A stretch of DNA of 64,000 bases from Hyphobacterium sp. CCMP332. GTDB lineage: Bacteria > Bacteroidota > Bacteroidia > Cytophagales > CCMP332. Numbering within the stretch: the first letter of the stretch is position 1; each line of letters opens with the position of its first letter. A program made the position numbers and the translations under genes. Shown piece by piece: positions 17,751 to 26,479 of this stretch. The stretch spans positions 2,892,001 through 2,956,000 of the forward strand of contig CP058647.1 in the NCBI GenBank assembly GCA_014323545.1, written 5' to 3'. Under the pieces are notes generated by a model. The model was not told the DNA's origin, did not search any database, and saw only the letters and a list, made by a program, of their open reading frames with translations.

Positions 17751-18801
17751 ATCGATTTTAATTTATTTTCTTTTCTTTTTGAACGCATGCAATTCAAATG
17801 ATGATGATAATGTAAGGCCAACTCAAGTTTCTAATTCTCAACAAATACTTGTTGTCAATGAGGGAAATTTTGGCCAGGGAAATGCTTCATTAAGTCTTAT
17901 AGAAGAGGGAAAACTTGTAATTAGCAATGATTTAATTGCTGAGGCCAATAATGGGATTACAACAGGTGATGTTGTTCAGTCTGTTTATTATTCAAATGGG
18001 TTAATCTATATCGTTTCTAATGTTGAAAATAGAATTCTTGTTATAAATTCTAAGACATTTCAACAAGTCGATGTAATCGAAAGCAATCTTGAAAATCCAC
18101 GTTACATCAATATTACCAGGGGTAAAATTTTTGTTACTAACTGGGGATCAGATTTTGTAAACTCCTTTGTTTCGGTATTTAGTGAAAGTGACCTTTCATT
18201 TAATTATAAAATTTCAACAGACCCCGGGACTGAAAAAATATTTACAAATGATGGTCAGGAATTTTGGGTAAGCAATAATTTCAGTAATACAATTCAGGTA
18301 TTTGAATTTGGTAAAAATGAAATAAAAGAAACAATTCAAGTTGGTTATGCTCCTAATGGAATAAACAGTCTTCAAGCTGATGAATTATTTGTGTTATGCC
18401 AGGATACCTTTGGTGGATCAAATGGATATATTTACAAAATAGGGATTGAAGGTTATCAAAAATTAGATTCCGTTCAGCTTGGAATTAAGCCTGGTGATCA
18501 ATTAGAATTCAATTCAATTTCTTCTAAAGGTGGTTTTTTGTTTTATGGGGGAACAAGTGTTTTTACATTTGATCCTTCCAATCGATTTAGCATATCTGAA
18601 AATAAACTTGCTGATTTTTCATCTGAACTGGGTTCGATTTACGGCATAGGAATTGACAATTCCGGAGATCTATGGATTGCAGACCATCTTGATTTTACCA
18701 GAAGTGGTAGAGTTGTAAAAACTAATGGAAATAATCCGGGAAAAATTGTAGAAAGTTATTCTGTGGGTATTGGACCTAACGGGTTTTTATTTAAATATTA
18801 G
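17734..18801 (+). CDS. BtuG-like beta-propeller surface lipoprotein (DUF5074/YncE-like)
   Basis: 355 residues. The lipoprotein signal ends at NAC (Cys19), followed by an Asn/Asp-rich stretch as in surface-exported Bacteroidota lipoproteins. The body is a run of propeller blades (ILVVNEGNFGQGNASLSL, GLIYIVSNVENRILVIN, GKIFVTNWGSD, GDLWIADHLD). The NEGNFG opening is typical of DUF5074 proteins that sit beside TonB receptors. In Bacteroides, BtuG is a propeller lipoprotein that captures cobalamin for BtuB; here the 17-bp overlap with btuB and shared riboswitch argue for that role. The function is inferred from context. The base composition is visibly more AT-rich than btuB. Confidence 0.8.
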   Translation: MRILTRSILIYFLFFLNACNSNDDDNVRPTQVSNSQQILVVNEGNFGQGNASLSLIEEGKLVISNDLIAEANNGITTGDVVQSVYYSNGLIYIVSNVENRILVINSKTFQQVDVIESNLENPRYINITRGKIFVTNWGSDFVNSFVSVFSESDLSFNYKISTDPGTEKIFTNDGQEFWVSNNFSNTIQVFEFGKNEIKETIQVGYAPNGINSLQADELFVLCQDTFGGSNGYIYKIGIEGYQKLDSVQLGIKPGDQLEFNSISSKGGFLFYGGTSVFTFDPSNRFSISENKLADFSSELGSIYGIGIDNSGDLWIADHLDFTRSGRVVKTNGNNPGKIVESYSVGIGPNGFLFKY

Positions 18802-20063
18802 GTCTTTTGCTTTTTCTTCTTTGCAGCCGGGAATAATATATTATTCAGAATTAATCTGTATCCCGGTGAGTTTGGATGCAGGGTTAGATCTGTTGGTTCT
18901 TCTCCCACAAAATGCTGATAATCTTCGGGGTCATGACCTCCGTAAAAAGTCCAGAAGCCTTTGCCTATAGTTCCATGTATATATCTGGCCTCATCAATAC
19001 TTTTTGTCTCACCCATTATTATAACATCGGGCTTGATCAGTCTTTTCTTGTAAGCTGTGGTTTGCCCCATAAATCCTTTGACGGTACTTTCATGATTTTG
19101 AGTCAACATGGTTGGGATCGGATCCCATTTTGCTGAGAATTCAAAAAGAGAGAAAAAGTCGTTGTTTTCATTGAGACCTCTTTCTCTGGACTCATTATCG
19201 ATGTTGGAATATTCGTATTCCATGGGATTCATTCGCAATTGAAAATCCTTAAATGCAAGTGTAGGCTCATAATTGAGCTTGGAATTGGCCCTTGGATCAG
19301 CAGGGTCACCATCAAACATGTGTTCACAAATATCCACACCATCGGCAGAAAGCGCGATATCATAGGTATCGGTAGCGGAACACATTGCGAACAAGAAACC
19401 ACCACCCAGCGTATAGGCTTTTATTCTTTTTACAATCTCTAATTTTAATTGTGAAACCTTTGTGAAGCCATGTTTTGCAGCCGTCTCCTCAAATTCCTGA
19501 ACCTGATCCTGATACCATTTTTTATTTCTGTGAATGCTGTAAAATTTACCGTATTGTCCGGTAAAGTCTTCATGGTGTAAATGCAGCCAGTCGTATTTGC
19601 TCAAATCCCCTTTCATCACTTCATCATCAAAAACTACATCGTAGGGAATTTCAGCATAAGTCAAAACCAGAGTTACCGCATCATCCCATGGTTGGGCCGT
19701 TTTAGGAGAATAAACTGCAATTTTAGGTGCAACCTCAAGTTTCATCACATCCATATTTTTATTTGGACTGGCGATGAGTTCTACGATTTGATTGGCTTCG
19801 GCATCTGAAATAACCTCATAGCTCACGCCTCGAATGATTAGTTCATTTTGAAAAAGCTGAGCATTTTGAAATAAAAAACTTCCACCGCGGTAATTTAATA
19901 GCCACTCCACCTCTTGCTCCTGTGCGAGAACCCAATAGGAGATTCCATAGGCTTTCAAATGATTGGACTGGGCTTCGTCCATTGGGATTAAAATCTTCGA
20001 GCTAAAAGCACTGATTACAATGGAAAGGGAAAAAAGGATTAAAAAGCTAAGCTTCTTTATCAT
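18798..20063 (-). CDS. Secreted protein of the family often labelled 'asparagine synthetase B'
   Basis: 421 residues with a signal peptide (about 1-22). It starts KILIPMDEAQSNHLKAYG and carries a flavodoxin/amidotransferase-like core (KIAVYSPKTAQPWDDAVTLVL, YDWLHLHHEDFTGQYGKF and GGGFLFAMCSATD, where the Cys sits at the place of a nucleophile elbow). It has none of the AsnB synthetase domains and is exported, so the common database name is very probably a mis-transfer. True activity is unknown; a ThuA- or glutamine-amidotransferase-like fold is my best guess. It is convergent with the BtuG-like gene and overlaps its stop by 4 bp. Confidence 0.75.
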   Translation of the reverse strand: MIKKLSFLILFSLSIVISAFSSKILIPMDEAQSNHLKAYGISYWVLAQEQEVEWLLNYRGGSFLFQNAQLFQNELIIRGVSYEVISDAEANQIVELIASPNKNMDVMKLEVAPKIAVYSPKTAQPWDDAVTLVLTYAEIPYDVVFDDEVMKGDLSKYDWLHLHHEDFTGQYGKFYSIHRNKKWYQDQVQEFEETAAKHGFTKVSQLKLEIVKRIKAYTLGGGFLFAMCSATDTYDIALSADGVDICEHMFDGDPADPRANSKLNYEPTLAFKDFQLRMNPMEYEYSNIDNESRERGLNENNDFFSLFEFSAKWDPIPTMLTQNHESTVKGFMGQTTAYKKRLIKPDVIIMGETKSIDEARYIHGTIGKGFWTFYGGHDPEDYQHFVGEEPTDLTLHPNSPGYRLILNNILFPAAKKKKQKT

Positions 20064-20093
20064 GACTATTTAAATTGTGATATAATTAGTAAT

Positions 20094-20106
20094 CTTGTTA
20101 TACAAG
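20094..20106. promoter_or_regulatory. CTTGT-TAT-ACAAG inverted repeat in divergent spacer
   Basis: A perfect 5-bp inverted repeat with a 3-bp centre, lying in the 71-bp spacer between the divergent secreted-protein and ABC-permease genes. The size and position suit an operator, but it may be chance; no regulator gene is adjacent. Confidence 0.3.
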
Positions 20107-20134
20107 AAAAACAGAGCTAAAATAGTTCTCCTTA

Positions 20135-21358
20135 ATGAATCTACGGAATAATATTTCGGAAAGTTTTAAATCCATAAAGGATAATCTTTTAAGGACTATA
20201 CTTACTGCAACGATAATTGCCATAGGAATAATGTCTTTGGTCGGAATTCTTACGGCAATAGACGGAATGAAAGCTTCAATTACCGAAAGTTTAAGCACTT
20301 TGGGTGCCAATAGTTTTGAAATATATCAAAAAAGAACAGGTAGAAGACGCGGTGAGCAGCGAAAAGTTTATCCCAGAATCACTTACAGACAAGCTTTAAA
20401 ATTCAAAAAAGAATACAATTATAGCAATAGCGTGGGTATATATGAATGGGTCAGTGGATTGGCCGAAGCCAAGCGCCATTCTAAAAAAACGAATCCAAAT
20501 TCGGAAGTCATCGCAATTGATGAGAATTACTTAAACAATGAAGGTTATAATCTAATAAAGGGCAGAGGTTTTTCCAGTCAGGAGTTAATGCGTGGACTAA
20601 ATGTTGCTATAATCGGCGAAGAGATTGTAGAAACTCTCTTTGGTGAGGAAAACCCGCTCAATGAAGAAATTTTAGTATTGGGTAAATATTTTAAAATAAT
20701 TGGAGTCATTGAAAGCACCGGCGGCGTATTTGGAGGAAGTGGCACCAATAGAAATATTCTGATCCCACTTGTAGCATCACTGCCTTTTTTAAATGAACCA
20801 AGTTTTGGAATTACAGTAGGCATAAATACCGATCAGGATTTGAACTACGCCATGGGAATGGCTACGGGCTTAATGCGACAGATCCGCAAAGATCCTTTGA
20901 ATAAAGAGGATTCCTTTACAATAGAAAGAAGCGATTCGATAAGCTCCACCTTGGATGAAATATCTGGAAATTTAAAAATGGGTGGTTTTATTATTGGTTT
21001 TATTACTTTATTAGGCGCGTCAATAGGATTGATGAATATTATGCTGGTATCTGTAACCGAAAGAACAAGAGAAATCGGGGTAAGAAAAGCATTAGGTGCT
21101 AAACCGGGCACCATTCGAGAGCAATTTTTGATAGAAGCAATCGTAATCTGTCAGCTTGGTGGCATTGCTGGCGTAGTTTTAGGATTGGGAATTGGCAACA
21201 TTATTGCAGTTACTATTGGAAGCAGAGTTTTTGTTGTACCTTGGCTATGGATGTTTGTTGGAATAGTTATTTGTTTAGTAGTAGGAGTTATATCCGGTTT
21301 TTATCCTGCCGGAAAGGCTTCCAGGCTAGATCCTATTGAAGCTTTAAGGCATGAATAA
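20135..21358 (+). CDS. MacB-type ABC transporter permease (FtsX family)
   Basis: 407 residues. The topology is classic: one membrane helix at about 21-43, a large periplasmic MacB-PCD-like domain (about 44-285), then three helices in the C-terminal FtsX domain (FIIGFITLLGASIGLMNIMLVSVTERTREIGVRKALGAK and the final GVISGFYPAGKASRLDPIEALRHE). Such permeases pair with a cytoplasmic ATPase and act as mechanotransmitters for efflux or lipoprotein release. No ATPase gene lies beside it here, so the partner must be encoded elsewhere. Substrate unknown. Confidence 0.93.
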   Translation: MNLRNNISESFKSIKDNLLRTILTATIIAIGIMSLVGILTAIDGMKASITESLSTLGANSFEIYQKRTGRRRGEQRKVYPRITYRQALKFKKEYNYSNSVGIYEWVSGLAEAKRHSKKTNPNSEVIAIDENYLNNEGYNLIKGRGFSSQELMRGLNVAIIGEEIVETLFGEENPLNEEILVLGKYFKIIGVIESTGGVFGGSGTNRNILIPLVASLPFLNEPSFGITVGINTDQDLNYAMGMATGLMRQIRKDPLNKEDSFTIERSDSISSTLDEISGNLKMGGFIIGFITLLGASIGLMNIMLVSVTERTREIGVRKALGAKPGTIREQFLIEAIVICQLGGIAGVVLGLGIGNIIAVTIGSRVFVVPWLWMFVGIVICLVVGVISGFYPAGKASRLDPIEALRHE

Positions 21359-21411
21359 TGCGAACTATTTCTAAATAATTCATTACATAGGGTATATTTT
21401 AGAAAAATATA

Positions 21412-21419
21412 TAAATTTG
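21412..21419 (+). promoter_or_regulatory. -7 promoter element of the secreted-protein gene
   Basis: TAAATTTG matches TAnnTTTG exactly and lies 37 bp before the ATG at 21457, which leaves a leader of about 30 bases. No clear -33 TTG is present. Confidence 0.5.
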
Positions 21420-21456
21420 AAATTGTATTATCCGAACTTTTAATTGTCGAATTCTC

Positions 21457-22239
21457 ATGAATTTGAAATCATACCTGGCAGTACTTTCCTTATTAATCTC
21501 TCAAATAGCCCTTGGCGGAGAGATAACACTTGTTGGACAATATCACGGCAAGGATTTGTATGTGCAGAACCCATTCAATGGTTCTTCCACTTCTGAATAT
21601 TGTGTAGATGAAGTCTACATTAATGGTAAGTTGAAGCCGCATAAAAATCAGGGAGCATTTATTATTTCGCTTAACTATTTGAAAATGGATGAAGCCATTG
21701 AAATTCGGATAGTTCACAAAGATGGATGTACGCCTAAAATTCTTAATCCCAATGTTTTCGTCACAAACAAAGCTTTTAAATTTGAATCATTTGATGTGAG
21801 CGGCGATGGGGTAAATTGGTCCTCAATTGGCGAAAAACCACAAAACACTTATAAAGTAGAGCATTTTGTAAATAATACATGGAAAGTAGTTGGCGAGGTA
21901 TCTTCACAGGGAAGACCGGGGACCAATTCCTATTCTTTGAAAACTTATCACCACAGTGGTAACAATAAGTACAGAATCAAATATGAAGAAAGAACCGGGC
22001 AGGTTTACAATACTAGAATTAAGGAGTTCACTTCTGATCTACCACCTGTAACCTTTAACCCACCGAAACCAAAGGATAAATTAACCTTATCGCGCGAAAC
22101 AGATTATGAAATTTTGGATCATTTCGGCAATGAAATTAAAAAGGGCAGGGCAACAGAAATCGATGTCAGCGATCTGAAAACAGGTCAGGTTTATTATCTG
22201 GTAATAGATAATCGAACAGAAAACTTTTTCAAGAAATAA
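21457..22239 (+). CDS. Secreted protein of unknown function with a T9SS-like C-terminal segment
   Basis: 260 residues, signal peptide about 1-20. The N-terminal part (EITLVGQYHGKDLYVQNPF) and the middle are beta-rich with no domain I recognise. The last about 45 residues (YEILDHFGNEIKKG then IDVSDLKTGQVYYLVIDN and a final FFKK) follow the pattern of type IX secretion type A sorting domains: strand, Gly-turn, hydrophobic-Asp-Leu-x-x-Gly, strand, basic end. If correct, it is exported to the surface by the T9SS. A strong terminator follows the stop directly, so it is a single-gene unit. Confidence 0.8.
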   Translation: MNLKSYLAVLSLLISQIALGGEITLVGQYHGKDLYVQNPFNGSSTSEYCVDEVYINGKLKPHKNQGAFIISLNYLKMDEAIEIRIVHKDGCTPKILNPNVFVTNKAFKFESFDVSGDGVNWSSIGEKPQNTYKVEHFVNNTWKVVGEVSSQGRPGTNSYSLKTYHHSGNNKYRIKYEERTGQVYNTRIKEFTSDLPPVTFNPPKPKDKLTLSRETDYEILDHFGNEIKKGRATEIDVSDLKTGQVYYLVIDNRTENFFKK

Positions 22240-22245
22240 ATCTTA

Positions 22246-22268
22246 GCCCCGAATTTCGGGGCTTTTTT
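22246..22268 (+). terminator. Rho-independent terminator
   Basis: GCCCCGAA / TTCGGGGC forms an 8-bp perfect stem with a single-base gap between arms, followed by six T residues. It starts six bases after the stop codon of the secreted-protein gene. Confidence 0.93.
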
Positions 22269-22334
22269 AATGCCTCAAAGCCAATTTGTACGATTCTGAT
22301 GTTTTTTTCTCACTTTTGCATGGAGGTTTTTAAG

Positions 22335-22775
22335 GTGAATATCAAAAAGCATTTATACATATCGATCACTTTGATGATTATATTGTTGTCACAATCAACA
22401 TTAGCGCAAGAACTTGAGGCAAGAAGTGATGTGAACGAGGATTTGCCTTCTACTGCAATAGATATAAAGCAAAATAAAAATTTCAATGGAAGTAAAACCC
22501 CTAATTTCCCAAAATCTAAAATTTATATAATCGTAAGAAAACCGGAAAAAGTTCTCTACGGAAATCCGTGCATGGAAGAGATTGCCGACGAAATGGGTTT
22601 TGAATATCTTTTGATTCCCAAAACTTCAGCAGAAGGCTATACCGATGAAGAACCTTTCTGGCATAATCTTAAAGCCCATTTTAAATTGATGAAAAAAAAC
22701 GGCCCCTTTTATAAGAGAAAGTTGAAAAGGGCCATTAAATTCTGCAGACAAATGTCCGGTGATTTTGTAGCCTAG
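22335..22775 (+). CDS. Small secreted protein of unknown function
   Basis: 146 residues from the GTG at 22335. This start gives a standard signal peptide (MNIKKHLYISITLMIILLSQSTLAQ, written in part) and has a GGAGG Shine-Dalgarno at 22322-22326, rare in this phylum. A -7-like CACTTTTG at 22311-22318 places the transcript start before it; the ATGs at 22299 and 22320 would fall in or too near the promoter. The mature part is basic at the end (KRKLKRAIKFCRQM) and has two Cys (in NPCMEE and KFCRQ). No domain recognised. Its stop overlaps that of the convergent purB by 4 bp. Confidence 0.75.
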   Translation: MNIKKHLYISITLMIILLSQSTLAQELEARSDVNEDLPSTAIDIKQNKNFNGSKTPNFPKSKIYIIVRKPEKVLYGNPCMEEIADEMGFEYLLIPKTSAEGYTDEEPFWHNLKAHFKLMKKNGPFYKRKLKRAIKFCRQMSGDFVA

Positions 22776-24127
22776 AAGTCAGGATATACTCCTGAATAAT
22801 TTTCCGGATTAATTTTTTTCAATTCTTTCTTTATTTCTTCGCTGATTTTCAGTGTATCTATAAAACGGTGAATGGTTTTCTTATTAATTTCCTTACTTCC
22901 CCTGGTTAGGTCTTTGAGACTCTCATAAGGATTGGGATAATTTTCCCTTCGCAAAATAGTTTGAATAGCCTCGGCTACCACAGCCCAATTGGCTTCAAGA
23001 TCAGCTGAAATGTTTTCCCTGTTGATTTCGATTTTGTCTAATCCTTTTTTTAGAGATTTCCATGCGAGTAAAGAATGGGCCATTGGAACACCGATATTTC
23101 TCAAAACTGTCGAATCAGTGAGATCTCTTTGTAATCTGGAAATTGGAAGTTTTGAAGATAAATGATTAAAAACTGAATTGGCTATACCTAAATTACCTTC
23201 TGAGTTTTCAAAATCAATGGGATTTACCTTATGCGGCATGGCGGAGGAGCCCACTTCTCCTTTATTTACTTTCTGAGTGAAATAGCCCATTGAAATATAT
23301 TGCCAAACATCACGATCAAGATCGATAAGTATTGTATTAATGCGACTGAAATTATCAAATAGTGCTGCTAATTGATCGTAGTGTTCAATTTGTGTGGTAA
23401 ACTGACTTCGTTTTAATCCCAAATAATTTTCGGCAAATGTATTTCCGAATTCCGGCCATTTCACATCAGGAAAAGCTACATGATGTGCATTAAAATTGCC
23501 GGTTGCTCCTCCAAATTTGACTCTGTTTTCAATGGACTTAAGATTTTCAAATTGTACTTCTATCCTTTCAATAAAAACGGCGAATTCTTTACCCAAATTG
23601 GTAGGACTGGCCGCCTGGCCATGAGTTCTGGCAAGCATAGTAACATCTTTCCATCTTTTTGAAAGTTCTTTGAGTTTGTCAATTAATGTTTGCAATTCGG
23701 GATAAATAACCTGATCCAGGCAATCCTTAATACTTAATGGAATTGACGTATTATTAATATCCTGGGAAGTAAGTCCGAAATGAACAAACTCTTTATTTTG
23801 GCTAAGGCCGAGTTCTTCAAGTTTTTCCTTAATAAAATACTCAACAGCTTTTACATCGTGATTAATTTCAGATTCAATGGCTTTAACACGGGATGCATTT
23901 TCCAGACTGAAATTTTCGTATACAGCTCTAAGGTGATTTTTTTTGGATTGAATATCACCAATCCTGTCATTTAAGGGTCCTTCGGCAAGGGCGATCAAAT
24001 ATTCAATTTCAACACGTATGCGGTATTTTATAAGCGCGTATTCTGAAAAGTAAGTGGAAAGTTCTTTAACTTTTTCAAAGTACCGCCCATCAACCGGTGA
24101 TATTGCCTTTAGTGATTCTGCTGACAT
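22772..24127 (-). CDS. purB: Adenylosuccinate lyase
   Basis: 451 residues of the fumarase/aspartase superfamily. Signature GSSAMPHKVNPIDFEN (the mobile catalytic loop with its Ser), with the earlier TSQDINNTSIP and ARTHGQAASPTNLGKE stretches that build the active site. The enzyme acts twice in purine synthesis: SAICAR to AICAR, and adenylosuccinate to AMP. The length matches the E. coli-like long form (about 456). Single gene, cytoplasmic; divergent from the DUF5916 gene. An inverted repeat TGCGAA-T-TTCGCA sits at 24146-24158, just upstream of its start. Confidence 0.97.
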   Translation of the reverse strand: MSAESLKAISPVDGRYFEKVKELSTYFSEYALIKYRIRVEIEYLIALAEGPLNDRIGDIQSKKNHLRAVYENFSLENASRVKAIESEINHDVKAVEYFIKEKLEELGLSQNKEFVHFGLTSQDINNTSIPLSIKDCLDQVIYPELQTLIDKLKELSKRWKDVTMLARTHGQAASPTNLGKEFAVFIERIEVQFENLKSIENRVKFGGATGNFNAHHVAFPDVKWPEFGNTFAENYLGLKRSQFTTQIEHYDQLAALFDNFSRINTILIDLDRDVWQYISMGYFTQKVNKGEVGSSAMPHKVNPIDFENSEGNLGIANSVFNHLSSKLPISRLQRDLTDSTVLRNIGVPMAHSLLAWKSLKKGLDKIEINRENISADLEANWAVVAEAIQTILRRENYPNPYESLKDLTRGSKEINKKTIHRFIDTLKISEEIKKELKKINPENYSGVYPDF

Positions 24128-24307
24128 TCCTGGTATTTAATAAAATGCGAATTTCGCAATTTCAGAACAATTACCTCAATTTCAATATATATTAAGGTAA
24201 AACTGATCTACAAAAACCATTTTAACCCGTTTTTTAGCCAATAGAAATATTTCGGGGCTCATCTACAATAGTTTTTTGAATATTTGCGCTTGATTTTAGA
24301 TTCATTT

Positions 24308-26479
24308 ATGTTGAGAATAATAGTTTTCTTTTCTTTATTGACTTTCTTTTTGGTCGATGACCTGAAATCGCAGGGTTTGCGGGAGTTCAAAGCCAAACGA
24401 GCCATTGATGAGATAAAACTCGATGGAGAAATGATAGAAGAAAGCTGGAATATTGCTGAAGTAGCAAATAATTTTTACCTCAATTCCCCCAACGATACGG
24501 CTGCTCCTTCATCTCAAACGGAAATTCGAATGCTTTTTGATGACAAAGCCATTTATTTCTTTGCAATAATGCAGGATAGTTCGACAAAACCCTATACCAT
24601 TGAAAGTCTTAGAAGAGATTGGGGATTTCAGAGAACAGATAATTTAAGTATTTACATCGATCCATTTAACGATAAAACTACGGGGTTCTCATTTGGACTT
24701 AGTCCTTATGGCGCTCAAAGAGAAGGTTTGATCTTTGAGGGGCAAAACGTGAGCACCGACTGGGATAATGTTTGGTATTCTGAAGTAAAGCGCTACGATA
24801 ATTACTGGACCGCAGAGATTAAAATTCCTTTTAAAACCCTGAGATACAATAATGAAAGCGAATTCTGGAATATCATATTTCTGAGAAATGATTTAAAATA
24901 CAATGAAGTTTCAACCTGGACACCTGTTCCCCAACAATTCAATGGATCAAATCTTGGATATTCAGGTTCGGTAATTTTTGTTGATTCCCTGCCAAAACCA
25001 GGGCCGAATATTACTTTAATTCCTTTTGTAGCAGGAAGGGATGTCAGAAATTATAACGAATCCAATAGTTTAAGTGAAATTGAAATCGGTGGAGATGTAA
25101 AGGTTGGAATAACGCCATCGCTCAACCTCGATCTCACATTTAATCCGGACTTTTCACAGGTAGAAGTGGATCGGCAGGTGACCAATCTGGACCGCTTCGA
25201 GTTGTTTTTCCCTGAAAGGAGACAATTTTTCCTGGAGAATGATGATCTTTTTGGAAGACTGGGTTTTCCAAGAACCAGGGTATTCTTTTCCAGACGAATT
25301 GGTTTACGAAGACCAATCATTTATGGTGCGCGTCTTACCGGAAAAGCATCAGATAATCTTCGGATTGGTTTGTTTAATGTGCAGGAGGGTGGAAATTCAA
25401 ATCAAGATACCTTGAATAATTCTACAGTCGCCATATTACAGCGAAAATTATTTGACCGTTCCAATATCACTGCAGTATTTACAAACCGGCAAGGTTACAG
25501 GCCTTTTTCCGATAGTCTTTCAAATGAGGGTTTTTTAGCCAATGATTATAACCGCGCTTATGGATTTGAATACAATTTACTTTCATCGGATAATCAATGG
25601 ATAGGTGATATTTCAATTTACAGATCTAATAGCCCGAATAAAAACACCAATAATTTTGGACACTCAGGGTTTATAGGATACAATAGTAGAAATTTATTTA
25701 TTGGCTGGGGTCAGGAAATGATTGGGGAAAACTATCAACTCGATTTAGGCTTTCTTCCAAGGACCGGATATTATAAGTTTGGTCCCAATTTCAGATACAC
25801 TTTTTATCCCAATAAATACGGAGTTATCAGGCATGGCCCTGATGCGAGCTTTGAAATATTCACAAATCAGCAATGGGAAAGAACCGATCAGTTTACTAAT
25901 CTGGGATATTCAGTAAGGTTATTGAATACCAGTGAAATAGCTTTGAATTATAATAATACCTATATACTGTTACAGGATACCTTCTTAGTAGGGTTTAATG
26001 AAAATTTCAGAGATACGCTTGTCACGGGAGAGGATTATAATTGGGATGAATACAGTTTTGCATACAGTACGGATGTCCGAAAGAAAATAAATGGTGGAAT
26101 TGCACTTCAATATGGAGGTTTTTTCAGTTCTACACGTTATAATGCAAGAGGATATATCAATTGGCGTTTTCAACCTTACGGCTCCTTTGGTGTAGATTTA
26201 GATTATAACTATCTTGACTTAAGTGGTGAAGGAAAAGACGGCGGTAATTTATTGGTAAGTCCAAGGCTGGACTTAACTTTGAGCGATAAAATATTCCTCA
26301 CTACTTTTGTACAGTACAATGAGCAGATCAACAATTTCAATATCAATAGCAGATTTCAATGGAGATTCAAACCTGTTTCCGATTTTTTCATTGTATATAC
26401 AGAGAATTACTTTAGCGATTCGTTTAAAGCTAAAAGCAGAGCACTAGTTTTTAAATTAACTTATTGGTTTAATGTTTAA
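24308..26479 (+). CDS. DUF5916 outer-membrane barrel protein with CBM9-like N-terminus
   Basis: 723 residues from the ATG at 24308; a TTG at 24284 lies in a -7-like AATATTTG and is unlikely. A signal peptide is followed by a carbohydrate-binding family 9-like sandwich (about 35-215: IDEIKLDGEMIEESWNIAE, FDDKAIYFFAIMQD, YWTAEIKIPFKTLRY). The rest has the DUF5916 hallmark (LDLTFNPDFSQVEVDRQVTNLDRFELFFPERRQFFLEN, quoted in part) and many beta strands of an outer-membrane barrel with a terminal aromatic residue. Function is unknown in the family. The paaE start codon overlaps its end by 8 bp, so the two are coupled, an unexpected partnership. Confidence 0.87.
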   Translation: MLRIIVFFSLLTFFLVDDLKSQGLREFKAKRAIDEIKLDGEMIEESWNIAEVANNFYLNSPNDTAAPSSQTEIRMLFDDKAIYFFAIMQDSSTKPYTIESLRRDWGFQRTDNLSIYIDPFNDKTTGFSFGLSPYGAQREGLIFEGQNVSTDWDNVWYSEVKRYDNYWTAEIKIPFKTLRYNNESEFWNIIFLRNDLKYNEVSTWTPVPQQFNGSNLGYSGSVIFVDSLPKPGPNITLIPFVAGRDVRNYNESNSLSEIEIGGDVKVGITPSLNLDLTFNPDFSQVEVDRQVTNLDRFELFFPERRQFFLENDDLFGRLGFPRTRVFFSRRIGLRRPIIYGARLTGKASDNLRIGLFNVQEGGNSNQDTLNNSTVAILQRKLFDRSNITAVFTNRQGYRPFSDSLSNEGFLANDYNRAYGFEYNLLSSDNQWIGDISIYRSNSPNKNTNNFGHSGFIGYNSRNLFIGWGQEMIGENYQLDLGFLPRTGYYKFGPNFRYTFYPNKYGVIRHGPDASFEIFTNQQWERTDQFTNLGYSVRLLNTSEIALNYNNTYILLQDTFLVGFNENFRDTLVTGEDYNWDEYSFAYSTDVRKKINGGIALQYGGFFSSTRYNARGYINWRFQPYGSFGVDLDYNYLDLSGEGKDGGNLLVSPRLDLTLSDKIFLTTFVQYNEQINNFNINSRFQWRFKPVSDFFIVYTENYFSDSFKAKSRALVFKLTYWFNV

